Source of the DNA: Phaseolus vulgaris
Taxonomy: Eukaryota; Streptophyta; Magnoliopsida; Fabales; Fabaceae
Length of the DNA stretch: 64,000 nt
Direction: 5' to 3'
NCBI RefSeq assembly: GCF_000499845.2
Contig: NC_023749.2
Span: 3,939,030 to 4,003,029 of the forward strand
Part shown: positions 11,641-21,982 of the stretch, piece after piece
Position numbering within the stretch: position 1 is the first letter of the stretch
Layout: every line of letters begins with the position of its first letter
Position numbers and translations under genes: made by a program
Notes under the pieces: generated by a model
What the model saw: the letters and a program-made list of their open reading frames with translations, nothing else
The model's database searches: none
What the model was told of the DNA's origin: nothing

Positions 11641-11740
11641 CACTCTCCAACTAAAGGCTATCTGTACTTAATATTGTCACATTTCAAGTCCCACATCGTT
11701 TAGAGTATTACACAAACTAGACTTTATAAATCTTTGACAA

Positions 11741-12037
11741 GCATGTCAGTTCGCCGAGCTGGGTAACACCAGCTTGTGACCCAGGTGGGGGCACCAAGGT
11801 GATTGAACAAGGCTTTAGCACCATGTTGGCCTGGAGGTTGCATCTGCTGGCTTGCCCACTCCAAGTTGAGAGTTGAGCCAAGGGAACATTGCGAAGGCAT
11901 TGGTCTCCTGGTTCCTAGACGAGAGGGCAATGCGTGAGGCTGGCTTCACAGAGCAGCGACTACCTCTGGCTCTTGACAGTGGAGGGATCACAGGCTGCTG
12001 CATCTCCAGGCACCTAAGCTTGGTGAGCTATCCCTTG
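11741..12037. mobile_element. GC-rich insertion of unknown class, probably transposon-derived
   Basis: About 300 bases, clearly GC-richer than their surroundings, run from 'gtcagttcgccgagctgg' to 'ccaggcacctaagcttgg'. They follow a 'agtcccacatcgtttagag' motif (about 11671), a string resembling the LTR repeats at 22.9 and 62.0 kb. The patch separates the broken DUF241 copy from a duplicated piece of its 3' flank. ORFs on both strands have no recognisable domain. The class cannot be decided. An LTR-type fragment or a captured sequence is possible. Confidence 0.4.
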
Positions 12038-12077
12038 AACAATCACTTTTTTTTTTATGCTGCTGCTGCATTCATGA

Positions 12078-12760
12078 TCTACAAATAGGAGTTGATCACA
12101 CCTCTCAAGAAAATTCACCAAATACATGATTTTTGTGCACTCAATTTTCCCCCATGAGTGTCACAATTGTACATGAGGATCAAACTATTGTTACTTCAAC
12201 ATCTATCTCTTTGGTGTTGTTTGTTCCTGTGTTTACCCTCTACATCTCATCTTTCCAACTCCCCTTTTTCTCCTAAAAGTTCACTATTAACATAAATGAA
12301 AGTAAAGAGATCATAAAACAGTAAACACTTTTTTTGACTTCTAGAGTCACAGTAGAAAAACAACTGCTCAGCAACATTTTTCTTTTATTCAGTCCACCTA
12401 TAGATGTTATAGTCTATTACTTATTATTCAATTATACACATGTAACAGGCACCGATACCATGCTTCTAATCGAGTTTCAATTTCTTCTGTCTGGGAAAAT
12501 TAAAGTTAAAGGATGAAGGTATGTCCTAGCTGCTAAAGCTACAACTTCTATTTGGCCGATTATTAAATCAAAACTATGGCTGCACATGTTCTACAGTTTT
12601 ATATGCTAAGGATAAAGAAATGTTAGCTGGTTGTATTCGTGTAAAGAGGACAAGTGAATCAGCATATTATCATGAAATATAGTCCATGCTACTCCAAAAT
12701 AGGAGCTACTAACATTGATTATTTAATATATACGGAATTGGGGACATTAGAAAACATGCA
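12078..12760 (+). pseudogene. relic of a duplicated DUF241 3' end and 3' flank
   Basis: Starts with 'gatctacaaataggagttg' and 'tcacacctctcaagaaaatt', which match the last coding part of the 9690 copy (about 10470-10512). The remaining coding bases are deleted, then 'gatttttgtgcactcaat' and the downstream flank continue in parallel with 10565-11100. No coding capacity remains. This is the decayed tail of a further tandem copy whose body has been lost, possibly with the insertion at 11741-12037. Confidence 0.65.
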
Positions 12761-13048
12761 GATGAGAGGCCAATTCACTTCTCCATAGATCCAACACTTG
12801 TGCTACTAAAAAAATCAAGTTTATTTTTGCAAATATATTGAGTTGCAGCACTAACATTGAGTTTGATGAGGCCACAAGAGATGCAGCATTTGTTCCCCAT
12901 GGCCAGCGTGACCTAAGCCTTGTGTTTTAGCCATCTGACAAGTCTACACATGCACACGAGGGGTGACACAATGAAATACATTTTTTTTTCAAAGTAGTTG
13001 TTGCAAAGCGTGTGTTGCATAGCATATAAATTAAGAGAAACGAGGTGT
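12761..13048. other. intergenic, no gene seen
   Basis: Short spacer between the relic and the next type II upstream block. Confidence 0.5.
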
Positions 13049-13233
13049 CAGGAGATTCCTTGTGGGAGACACTGCATTAACATTAATAAGGTTATGTTTG
13101 GATTCAAATCTTGATTAGTTAGCACTCATTGATGTTTTTGTTATTTATGTTGAGCACATGGCACTGGAAGGAAGTTGAATCTACATCTCAATTTTCCATG
13201 CATCTCATCATGTGTTCTCTTATTTTGTAGAAA
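13049..13233 (+). promoter_or_regulatory. decayed type II upstream block
   Basis: Matches the blocks at 7364 and 14044: 'ccttgtgggagacactgc', 'ggattcaaatcttgatt', 'gttagcactcattgatg', then 'tgagcacatggcactgg'. The TATA run present at the other two ('tatatattgagc') reads 'tatttatgttgagc' here, so it appears lost. Confidence 0.55.
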
Positions 13234-13570
13234 AATGGAAACCTCTTCTACAATCAGTGAACACTAGGCCAAGAAGCCTCTTCTTTAACTCCACTGCTAA
13301 ACCATAGACTAAAAGGGTTGCAACATCTGCATGAATGTGTTGAAAGTTCGGCTCATTATCCCCTAGTCCAAGAAGCTCTTCTCCATGAACATAAATACCC
13401 TTCTGCATGAGGTTTTGGAATGTAGTGAGAAAGACCATCTTCAAAGCCATGGGAAATTTGAAGGATGTTAGGACAACTTCTCTTCTAACATCATAGGCCA
13501 ACAAACCATGTCACTGATTAGCTTGTCAAAGGGTGTTGAAATAGTCACATTTTCCATGTTTGAATGATTA
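13234..13570 (+). pseudogene. DUF241 (BPS1-like) type II pseudogene
   Basis: The ATG at 13234 ('gaaaaATGGAAACC') is followed by stops and large internal losses. Recognisable islands keep gene order relative to 14301: 'caatcagtgaacact' (for 'caatgcaatgagcact'), 'ttgcaacatctgcatgaa', 'agtccaagaagctct', 'agaaagaccatcttcaaagc' and 'ttgaaatagtcaca'. Less than half of the normal ~890 bases remains. An antisense ORF across it is a chance product. Confidence 0.8.
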
Positions 13571-14043
13571 AATATACAGCAGAGAAGAGTTTTTTCATGT
13601 AAAAAGAACAATGAGACTTAATATTTTGACTTGAACCTCATGAAAGGCAAGTATCAATCCAGTTCCTATATATTCTGATCTTAGTTATGATGTTTAAAAC
13701 TATTATTCACCTTATATTTTTCTTATTCAATTTTTTAATTTAGATGGTAGCTAGAAGCACAGACCTAACGTTCTTAACCATTAGACAGTTTTGTATTAAA
13801 TCAATGAGATGCAACACTTCACCTCCCTTCTTTTCTCTCACACATTGTTAGCTTTATTTTAATAAATGGGAACAACGAGTAGTTCAATTATTGTTTCTGC
13901 ATGAGGGACATGCTCAGAAGTAGTGCAGCCATTGTTTTAGACATCAAGTAGTCCACACGTGCAGTTCAATTACATTATTGAATGCAGGTTCTTTATGGTA
14001 GATGATTCTAATTGAAAAAGGTGAATCATCGAAGTGAGAGAGA
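13571..14043. other. intergenic, no gene seen
   Basis: AT-rich spacer after the pseudogene, no features recognised. Confidence 0.5.
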
Positions 14044-14300
14044 AAAAAGGAACAAAGTGTTAGTTGGAGAGTTTCCATGTGGGAGACACTTTCCTAACAA
14101 TTATGTGATCATGTTTAGATCCAAATCTTGATTTGTTAGCACGTATTGATATTAGTTTAAGATGAGATTCCTTGTGTCCTCAACACCCTTTTGTATATAT
14201 TGAGCATATGGCATTAGCAAGAAGGTAGATCAAAAAACTGAATTCCATTCTCAACATCTAGCCTTCTCTTCTCTTCTCTTCTCTTCCCCTGAGGAAAAAA
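14044..14300 (+). promoter_or_regulatory. upstream block, TATA and CT-rich leader of DUF241 gene at 14301 (type II)
   Basis: Contains 'tgttagttggagagtttcc', 'gtgggagacactttcc', 'ccaaatcttgatttgttagc' and 'gtatatattgagcatatgg' (TATA-like at about 14191-14199). The leader holds a CTCTT-type tandem run at about 14265-14287 just before 'gaggaaaaaaATGG'. Pyrimidine-rich leaders are common in plant genes. Any effect on expression is inference. Confidence 0.6.
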
Positions 14301-15191
14301 ATGGCAACTTCTCAATTGAACACAAAATCCCATTTCCATGCTCGTTCAAACAGCTTGCCCTCTAGATCACACCCACTTATCCTGCAATGCAATGAGCACT
14401 TGGAGAGGTTAAAGGCTTCCCATGAAACCTCCTCTTCCTCTTCACCCCTTAGCCACAAGCTAGGAGGGTTGCAAGATCTGCATGAAGGTGTTGAAAAATT
14501 GTTCCAACTTCCCCTCACTCAAGAAGCACTTCATCGTGAGAGTCAAGAAAAGTGGGTAGATGAGCTTCTGAATGGATCCTTAAGGCTCTTAGATGTGTGC
14601 ACAACCGCCAAAGACTCTCTACTACACACAAAAGAGTGCATGCGAGAGCTTCAATCAATTATGAGAAGGAAAAAGGGAGGTGAAGCAGAGCTCAGGGCAG
14701 AGATTAAGAAGTTCTTGAATTCAAGAAAGGTGGTGAAAAAGGCCATCTCAAAAGCCTTGGCAAATTTGAAGGGTGGTTCTACAAGAAAATGCAGCATGCC
14801 ACTTGCAAACAAAGATAACCAAACAGTAGCTTTGATTAGTTTATTGGAGAACGTGGAAGTGGTAACTCTATCAACATTTCAGACACTACTTCATTTGATC
14901 TCAGGGACTGCACAATCAAAGTCTAGCAGCTGGATTTTGGTTTCCAAGCTGATGCAGACGAAGAAAGTAGGATGCTCAAAGTTGGCAGATGAACGTGAAT
15001 TTGCCCAACTTGATGAAGCATTGCAATCCTGCATGTTTTCCCAAACAAGTAAATTTGAAAACATGAGTAATCTGCAAAACCAAATGGAGAAAGTGGAGTC
15101 GCTTGTTCAAGATCTTGAAGAAGGTTTTGAATTTCTGTTTAGGCGTTTGATAAAGACCAGAGTTTCCCTTCTTAACATCCTCAATCACTAG
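14301..15191 (+). CDS. DUF241 (BPS1-like) protein, type II copy 2
   Basis: Intronless, 296 aa. The N-terminus HFHARSNSLPSRSHPL is followed by 'LQCNEHLERL', the central 'EKWVDELLNGSLRLLDVC' (about residues 88-105), the basic 'SRKVVKKAISKAL' and the terminal RVSLLNILNH. It is intact with no frameshift. It shares WVDELL, LLDVC and the 'ECMRELQSIMRRKKGGE' stretch with the 7585 gene, supporting a type II clade. It is the last gene of the visible array. DUF241 function is not established, and a role like BPS1 in root-shoot signalling should not be assumed. Confidence 0.93.
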   Translation: MATSQLNTKSHFHARSNSLPSRSHPLILQCNEHLERLKASHETSSSSSPLSHKLGGLQDLHEGVEKLFQLPLTQEALHRESQEKWVDELLNGSLRLLDVCTTAKDSLLHTKECMRELQSIMRRKKGGEAELRAEIKKFLNSRKVVKKAISKALANLKGGSTRKCSMPLANKDNQTVALISLLENVEVVTLSTFQTLLHLISGTAQSKSSSWILVSKLMQTKKVGCSKLADEREFAQLDEALQSCMFSQTSKFENMSNLQNQMEKVESLVQDLEEGFEFLFRRLIKTRVSLLNILNH

Positions 15192-16017
15192 TTAACATTA
15201 TTAGACCATCAAATTTTGTAATGTATATGTATAGAGAGAGAGAGAAATAGAAACATTTAATTCAAATTTTGTTTGCAATGTGAGCAATGATCATTTTGAC
15301 AATCATGTTATTTCGTTACAACACTTTGAGTACTCAAATTTTATTGCTACTATGAACACTCCTACCTATCAAGGTCTATCTATTAAGTAGTTTAAAGAAG
15401 CAATTACCATTATATCACGAATCACATTCCAATATCTTTTAAATTTGGTTCACGTTCTTTTTTTAATATCCCATGTCGACTAAAAATAAAAATATTGCAT
15501 AGTATATAAGTGAACATAAATCTAAGTTTATAAGTTGATTTTATCATGTTGATTTAGACTTAAATTTTTTCTTCTTATTCTAAGTATTGTAATCAAATAT
15601 ATCACGCTATTCCAAATTTTTCTATCTCATCTTTCACCACTTTCAACCCATCTATTACTATTAAATTTAAAGTAAGGACTCGTCTTTCAATAAGATCTTC
15701 AACAACCCCTTATTTTTAATTTTCTCAATTAAATGACCATAATTATTTAAAGTGATGATGAATAATTTTGTATTAATGTTACAATTTATCAAACTTCCAA
15801 TAAGGAACACTATCATAAATCAACCAGATTTGCATTCAAATGCATCTTACTATAAAAGTAAATTATATAATACCCAATATCAAATATAATTAGGAAACTT
15901 ATAAGCATTTATATTACCTCAAAATACGACTTTGTAATGTACAAGAGTATCATATAATAATCAATGTCATCATTAAAAGAAAATCATTAAATTGTAATTA
16001 ATTTTAGAGATAAATAT
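15192..16017. other. intergenic, AT-rich, short GA microsatellite
   Basis: Holds a (GA)n run at about 15233-15245, shortly after the stop of the 14301 gene and so probably in its 3' UTR. The rest is AT-rich without a gene. Confidence 0.5.
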
Positions 16018-16375
16018 AATTAGTTACTATTGGATTAAATTAAAAATTATTTTAGATATTAAAAAAAAATAATGATATATAAAGTAGTTTTTATTATTAA
16101 TAAAAAAATTTAAATTAATTTTTAAATTGGTAGCTAACCATTAACTATCAAGATTTTAGCTACTAATATTTTATATTCTAAAATTAGTCTCTAAAAAATT
16201 AATTGAGACCAATTTAAAATCTAAAATACTAGTAGCTAAAACCTTGATAGCAAATTTAGATATCAATTTAGAAATTCTTTTAGAAAATTTTATTAATAAT
16301 AAAAACTATTTTAAATATAAATAAATTTTTAATTTTTAAAATAATATTTAAGTTAATTAATATAGTAACTAATTA
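16018..16375. mobile_element. palindromic AT-rich MITE
   Basis: Left end 'aattagttactat' (16018) is the reverse complement of the right end 'atagtaactaatt' (16362-16374). The interior contains the inverted pair 'gtagctaaccattaact' / 'agtagctaaaaccttgatag', and 'gatatcaatttagaaatt', a string also found in the MITE at 59634. No coding capacity. Superfamily undetermined because no clear target-site duplication was found. Confidence 0.6.
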
Positions 16376-19300
16376 ATTTAAAAAAAAAGTTATTTAATGA
16401 TTTTTTTTAATGCATGCATTGTGGATAATGTTCTTCATTATATATGTTGAACACGTGTATGATCTATGTCAAGAGTCAAATTAAACCCAACAATGAAAAC
16501 AGATCATACACCTATGAATCAACCACACAAGAAAGCTGCAAACAAATATGTTCATTTTGTTCTTACCAGAAGGACTTGTCTGAGGTAAAAAAAAAGGATA
16601 AATCTCTGCTTTCAAATTTTATGAATTTATTATTCATGAACTTCGATTTATGGTTGAAAATAAAATAAAAAATTCACTTAAAAAATTAAATAGCTAAAAA
16701 TATATTTGATTATAAATAAATATTTAAATACTGATTTTTAATTTTTAATCTTATATTTAATGTTTGATTCTGTGTTAAATCATATCCTAAATTTGAGATT
16801 ATAGTTATGAAAAAAAACATCAAAATCAACATGTAGTGATTTTTTTTTTCTTTCTAAATGTTGTTGTTCAGTCATCACATGTTATTGGTCTAAGTGCATA
16901 AACAGTAGTTGCAATTCTCCATCAATCTCTCTCAGTACACACTGTAATCCTTATCTGCTTTTTTTTTTACCCTTCAACTTCCATCGTCCATCTATTATGT
17001 TATACTACAAGACATTTTCATTAATTTTATTCTCATATACTTAATAGTCTCGATTTTACTTAATTAACCATATTTTTTAGAGTCAAAATTAATAATAATA
17101 TAAATATATCTTCTTTCTTTAGTTATTTAAAACACTTTTAAGAATAAATTTATCACGAAATTTTAAATTCCAAAACAAAGTAACATAAAACTTTATGTCT
17201 GACACAAGTTTTAATATAAAATATTACTTTCAAAATAAAAATAAATTTAAAAAATTGAAATGGATTAAATTGATGAGTAAAAATCATATATTTTTTATAT
17301 AGATTAAGTTCGATATTTATTTGAACTTTTACTTTGAGCTTTAAGATTCAGCTTATAAATAGTTTGAATGATATAAATTATAACTATGTGTGATATTTTG
17401 TTGTCTTGATTATAATTATCTATATGCATTTTTTTTAAAATTAAGTGATTGTTAGGTTATGTATTGAATTGGTTTATTTATTAGTTTTCAAATTAAACAC
17501 AAAATTTATATCAAAAATTAAGAAAAGAAATATTTAATTTCTAAACTTTACTTTATACTCTCAACTCTAATTTTATCTTGATTAATCTTAAATTTTATCA
17601 TTTTACAAGGAGTATCACGTTGAAATTTAAGATTTCCTAATTCATTTTTATTTTTTTAAATTGACACCTGGATTTTTAATTTTATTCTAATTAATCCTTA
17701 AAATTTATTACATTTTACAAATATTTTTTCTAAAAAAAAAGAAAAAATAATAAATAATTGACACTTAATGCAAATAATTTAACTAAACTATGTTGGAGAA
17801 AAACTATTTAAAAACAAATAAGTTTTCCGTATCATATTAAAATTTTAGGTGTTTTATATAGTAAAATTTATGGATCAGTTACAGTAAAATTAAAATTTAA
17901 AGTATCTATTTCTCCATGAGATAATCCAAGGATCAATTAAGAAAACAAGTTTAAGGTATTTATTTACTAAAAAAATAAAATTGAGGAGGTTAAATACTTC
18001 TTCCTAAGAAATTAAAATAAATAAATAAATAAAATATGAATAAGTGATGCAGAGATTCCTACAATACAAACCCTAATCAGACAAATCAGGTTATTTTTAT
18101 ATTTAATTCAAATGATATTATTTTTTACAGTAAGTGAGATTTTTATTTAAAAACCAAACTTAAAGAATAGAGAAAATGCCATATTTACTTTATCATTATC
18201 TCTTCATGCACTATCTCCATTAATAAAATACAACTTTTTTAAAAAAAAATCTAGTGCACTTCCAAATTGATATTTAAAATGTATAGAAATTTCTGACATT
18301 ATAAATAAAATCAAGTAAAAATAATATAAAATTTGATCTTATCTCATCGAGAATGACCCAAAGAAACTTAAGACAAAAAAAAATATTCTTTCTTATATGT
18401 TCGTCATAAGATGTTTATAATCTCCATCAAACAAACAAAATTTTAAGCCAAAAAATTATTATTCTATATTTTAGGGATTTTTTGTGGTTGAATGTGTGAA
18501 GGGAGAAGAACTTTTTAACAAAAAACTAAATTACAGTTTAATGTACCACCAACCTAAACTTACCTTACAAAATAAATTTGCAATAAATTATATTAAATAA
18601 TATTAAAAAGCATTTAATGGTATTAGGAAAATAAAAATAAAATAAAATGACAATAAGTGTTGATGAGATAAACACTAAGGAAAGTTATGCATAATTCTAT
18701 TTATTTTATTCTTTTTTTTACAATTTTGTTAATATTTTTTGTTTGTTTTCTTGCTTGGCACGTGATTGGTGCATGGAGACATTGGGAAGGGTTAAGGTGG
18801 AGAGTGCACGAGATCCACAAACACAACAAAAAAATTGATAGTGGGCCAAATGGGCCCACATTGAGAAATTGAGAACCGTGAATGCTGTTGCTGGGCTCTA
18901 TGTCCAAAATCTGGAGGAGACTTCTATGGCCCACCTTTGAATAATCTACTTGTAACTTGTACCTTAATGGGCCCCACTCAATCAGCCAATAAACACCATT
19001 TTTGAGATTGAAAATGAAGAAACTATTTAGGTCAAAGTTGGGACTAACACTGATACTGTAATCATCAACTATAGTTAACTAAGTCATAGAGTTTATACCT
19101 CTTAAATAAATAATTTAAAGTTTAAATTATTTATAGCTACTAGTTTAAAATTCAAAATAAGTGTAATATCATTTTAAATATGAAAATGAAATATATTAAA
19201 AAATATTAATATTATGTACACTCAAAATCTCAAACAATATTAATATTTTATTTATTTATTTTTATAAAAAGTTTTCATATTAAGATTACTATGCTCAGCT

Positions 19301-21270
19301 AAACAAACAATATTAATATTAATATTAATAATAAGACAATTTTTTTAATAATATTGTGTATACTCACTGATATGATATGAGTATATTGATACTCATTCCA
19401 CTTATCGATAAATGGATAGAATTTTTTAAAATTATACACTATTTTACTATTCAAATTGAATTTATCATGAATTTTACAATGTATATATTCATGGATTCGA
19501 ATATTTAAAACATTTTAATAAAAATTAAATTGATAGAGTTTTTTTATCAGAGTGATTTCTGTATTATCTGTGTAAAAATAATTAAATTAACTAATACAAA
19601 TTATGATATATATATATATATATATATATACATACTTAAAATTCTCCTTCCCGATATTTTTTATACATGTACATACTTAAAAATTGGATTCAATTAAGAG
19701 ATTAATTAAGTGTTTGGAAGAAAAAGTTTTTTTCAATAAATAAATAAAAGTCTTCTATGGACATTTTAAACAAGAGCAAATATTTGAATGGGAAAAAATC
19801 TCTTTTGATGATTTGCTTTGTGTCTCCAATATGATTTTTTTTACTAGTTTTAGCTTGATTTGATCACCATGGCAGTGATCTTATGTTGTCATTTAGAATA
19901 ATTTGAGAGGATAAAAATCAAAGCTCTTATGAAATTTCATGTCTAATTATGAACATCAATATGCTGAACAAATGCATAACTACAAATTATGGAATCAAAT
20001 CGGTTCAATTATAAACACTTCCATTTACTTTATATGTTCATCATATTTTTACTAATTTTACTTCAGTTTCATCATTTGGATAGTGATTTATTAGGTTTTC
20101 ATAATTTAAAGCAATTTTGAGGAGAAAAATTGGTTTTGTTGAGAAATTCCTGTTTCTAATTATGAAAATGAATAACAAATGTACAGCTGAAATTATGGAA
20201 CTATATGTTGACATTGAAATTTTTGCAAATTTCATCAAATTTTGGATTTGATGAGAGAATCACTTCCTCTGAAACTGTAAAAGGAAAAAAGAAAAAAGAT
20301 GAAAATAAAATTAAAGAAGTTGAAGTTGAAAGGGTGATTAAGAGCATAATGATGAAAATCTAATTTAAAACCTGTTTTATGGAGAGTTTTGGGGGTGGTG
20401 ATGGGTTAAGGGTAATTCATTATTAAACTATATATACACTTGCATCCAGTAAAATATGTAATTTTAAATAATCTTTTAATAAATAATACATATTTTAAGT
20501 TTTTTATAATTGAGTGAGAAAATTTTAATCATCATTGATAATTTGTTATTTTTTACGACAGTTAGAAAGGTTGACCTATATCGAAAACCTATGAATCTAC
20601 TATAAGTTTTTTTTCGTTTGAACATCGCCCTTCATTTTAAGACTATGTCATCCTAAAGTGATGCTAGATAAAAGGATGTTATCAAATTAATTTTTAAATG
20701 ATACTATTTTTATATTAAATTGTTTCTAATGAAGAAGAAGAAATAAAAAAAAAGGGATGAAGGACATAAAATGGGAATAGTAATTTACTATGTTGAAAAT
20801 TCTGTACTATTATAATTGAAAAAAAAAAACAACTTTTTACTGAAATATGGATTATAAGTAAAGAAAATAGAATAATTTTAAAATTATATAGAAATCATCA
20901 AAATAAATTATAAATAAAAAGATAGAATAATTTTAAAATTACATTGTATTATACACTATTTGAGTCACTATGGTCATTTTACTTGATTTAACCTCTTTTA
21001 TTATTGGATGGAAAATGGCACTTGGCAATGGCGAGCATGAAAACCATCCTATCAAACTCAATCAAGTTCAACAATAATCACGTTTATGAAGATAAGTTAA
21101 ATCATGCTCATGATCAACAAAAAGGAAATGTTGCAACATGTCGTCAAATGACAACCGTGGAAATTAGCATTAATTTTACATATTTCTTTCTCTATACTTA
21201 TCAAAACTTTCCTTTGATTTCACGAACGGCTAGTGTCTGAAATTGACACTTGTTTGTTTCCTAATGACTT
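16376..21270. other. gene-poor AT-rich region
   Basis: About 4.9 kb of AT-rich DNA with only short ORFs. It includes a (TA)n microsatellite at about 19603-19630. A somewhat GC-richer patch at 18750-18990 contains a CACGTG G-box core in 'tggcacgtgattgg' (about 18757), but no gene is evident. The 78-codon ORF at 21004 has no recognisable domain. Confidence 0.5.
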
Positions 21271-21982
21271 TTGCCTCTATAAGAGGAGCCTAGAAACTTG
21301 AACTACACATGATCTACAGATTATAGAAGCAAACCAACATTATTTAATGATACTTCACATGCTCTGTTATAGTTTTTGAAAACTGATATATACCAAAGCC
21401 GTGAGATTTTTCCCATCTTTCTCGTGAAAACTCTGGCTCACAAGCCAATAAAGGCAACCACAACCTTTCACACCACTTGATCACATTCACTATCAACTCA
21501 TCCACTTCATTGCCATCTCCAGTAATATAAATCATCCCTCTGATCAGTTATCTGAATTCCCATTTGCATCAAACTCACAATTTAGTTCAATTCTGGTTCT
21601 TCATAGTTCATACTCTAACTGTTTGCCTTAAAATTCCTGTCCAAGTAACTGGGTGGGTGTTGAGTTTTAGTTCTTCATCTTCTTTGGTTTTGCTTTTCAT
21701 ATTCCTAGTGTTGTAAAGTAAGATTTTTCTTTTCTTTCATACATTGCTCTATTATTTTAGTGTCACTTTAAGTTTCTGACAGAATCAACTGTGACTCCAG
21801 CTTTGTGTTGTACTGTTATAATGTAATGTATACTTTTCACTTGGTTTGCTTACAGTTGGAACTTCAAAGTACAAGCTTTTGAGATTTGGAGGTTGGCTTT
21901 TTGAAAGGAATTGAACTGTTGCACATCATTACCATCTGGGGTATCTGAAGTTCAGGTTTTTCTTAGTATTGAGGCTATCACA
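21271..21982 (+). promoter_or_regulatory. core promoter and 5' leader of the AGPase large-subunit gene
   Basis: A TATA-like 'ctctataagagg' lies at about 21275-21286. The leader probably carries an intron: a donor 'gtaaga' at 21718 (or 'gtaaag' at 21713) and an acceptor 'tgcttacag' ending at 21855. Leader exons and transcription start are inferred from sequence only. Confidence 0.45.

Noticed and set aside
13220..13504. A 94-codon minus-strand ORF
   Set aside because: It is antisense to the DUF241 pseudogene and explained by loss of stops by chance.
18687..18990. Possible small gene near a CACGTG motif
   Set aside because: ORFs of 61 and 77 codons on opposite strands show no motif or splice support. 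The G-box alone is not evidence.
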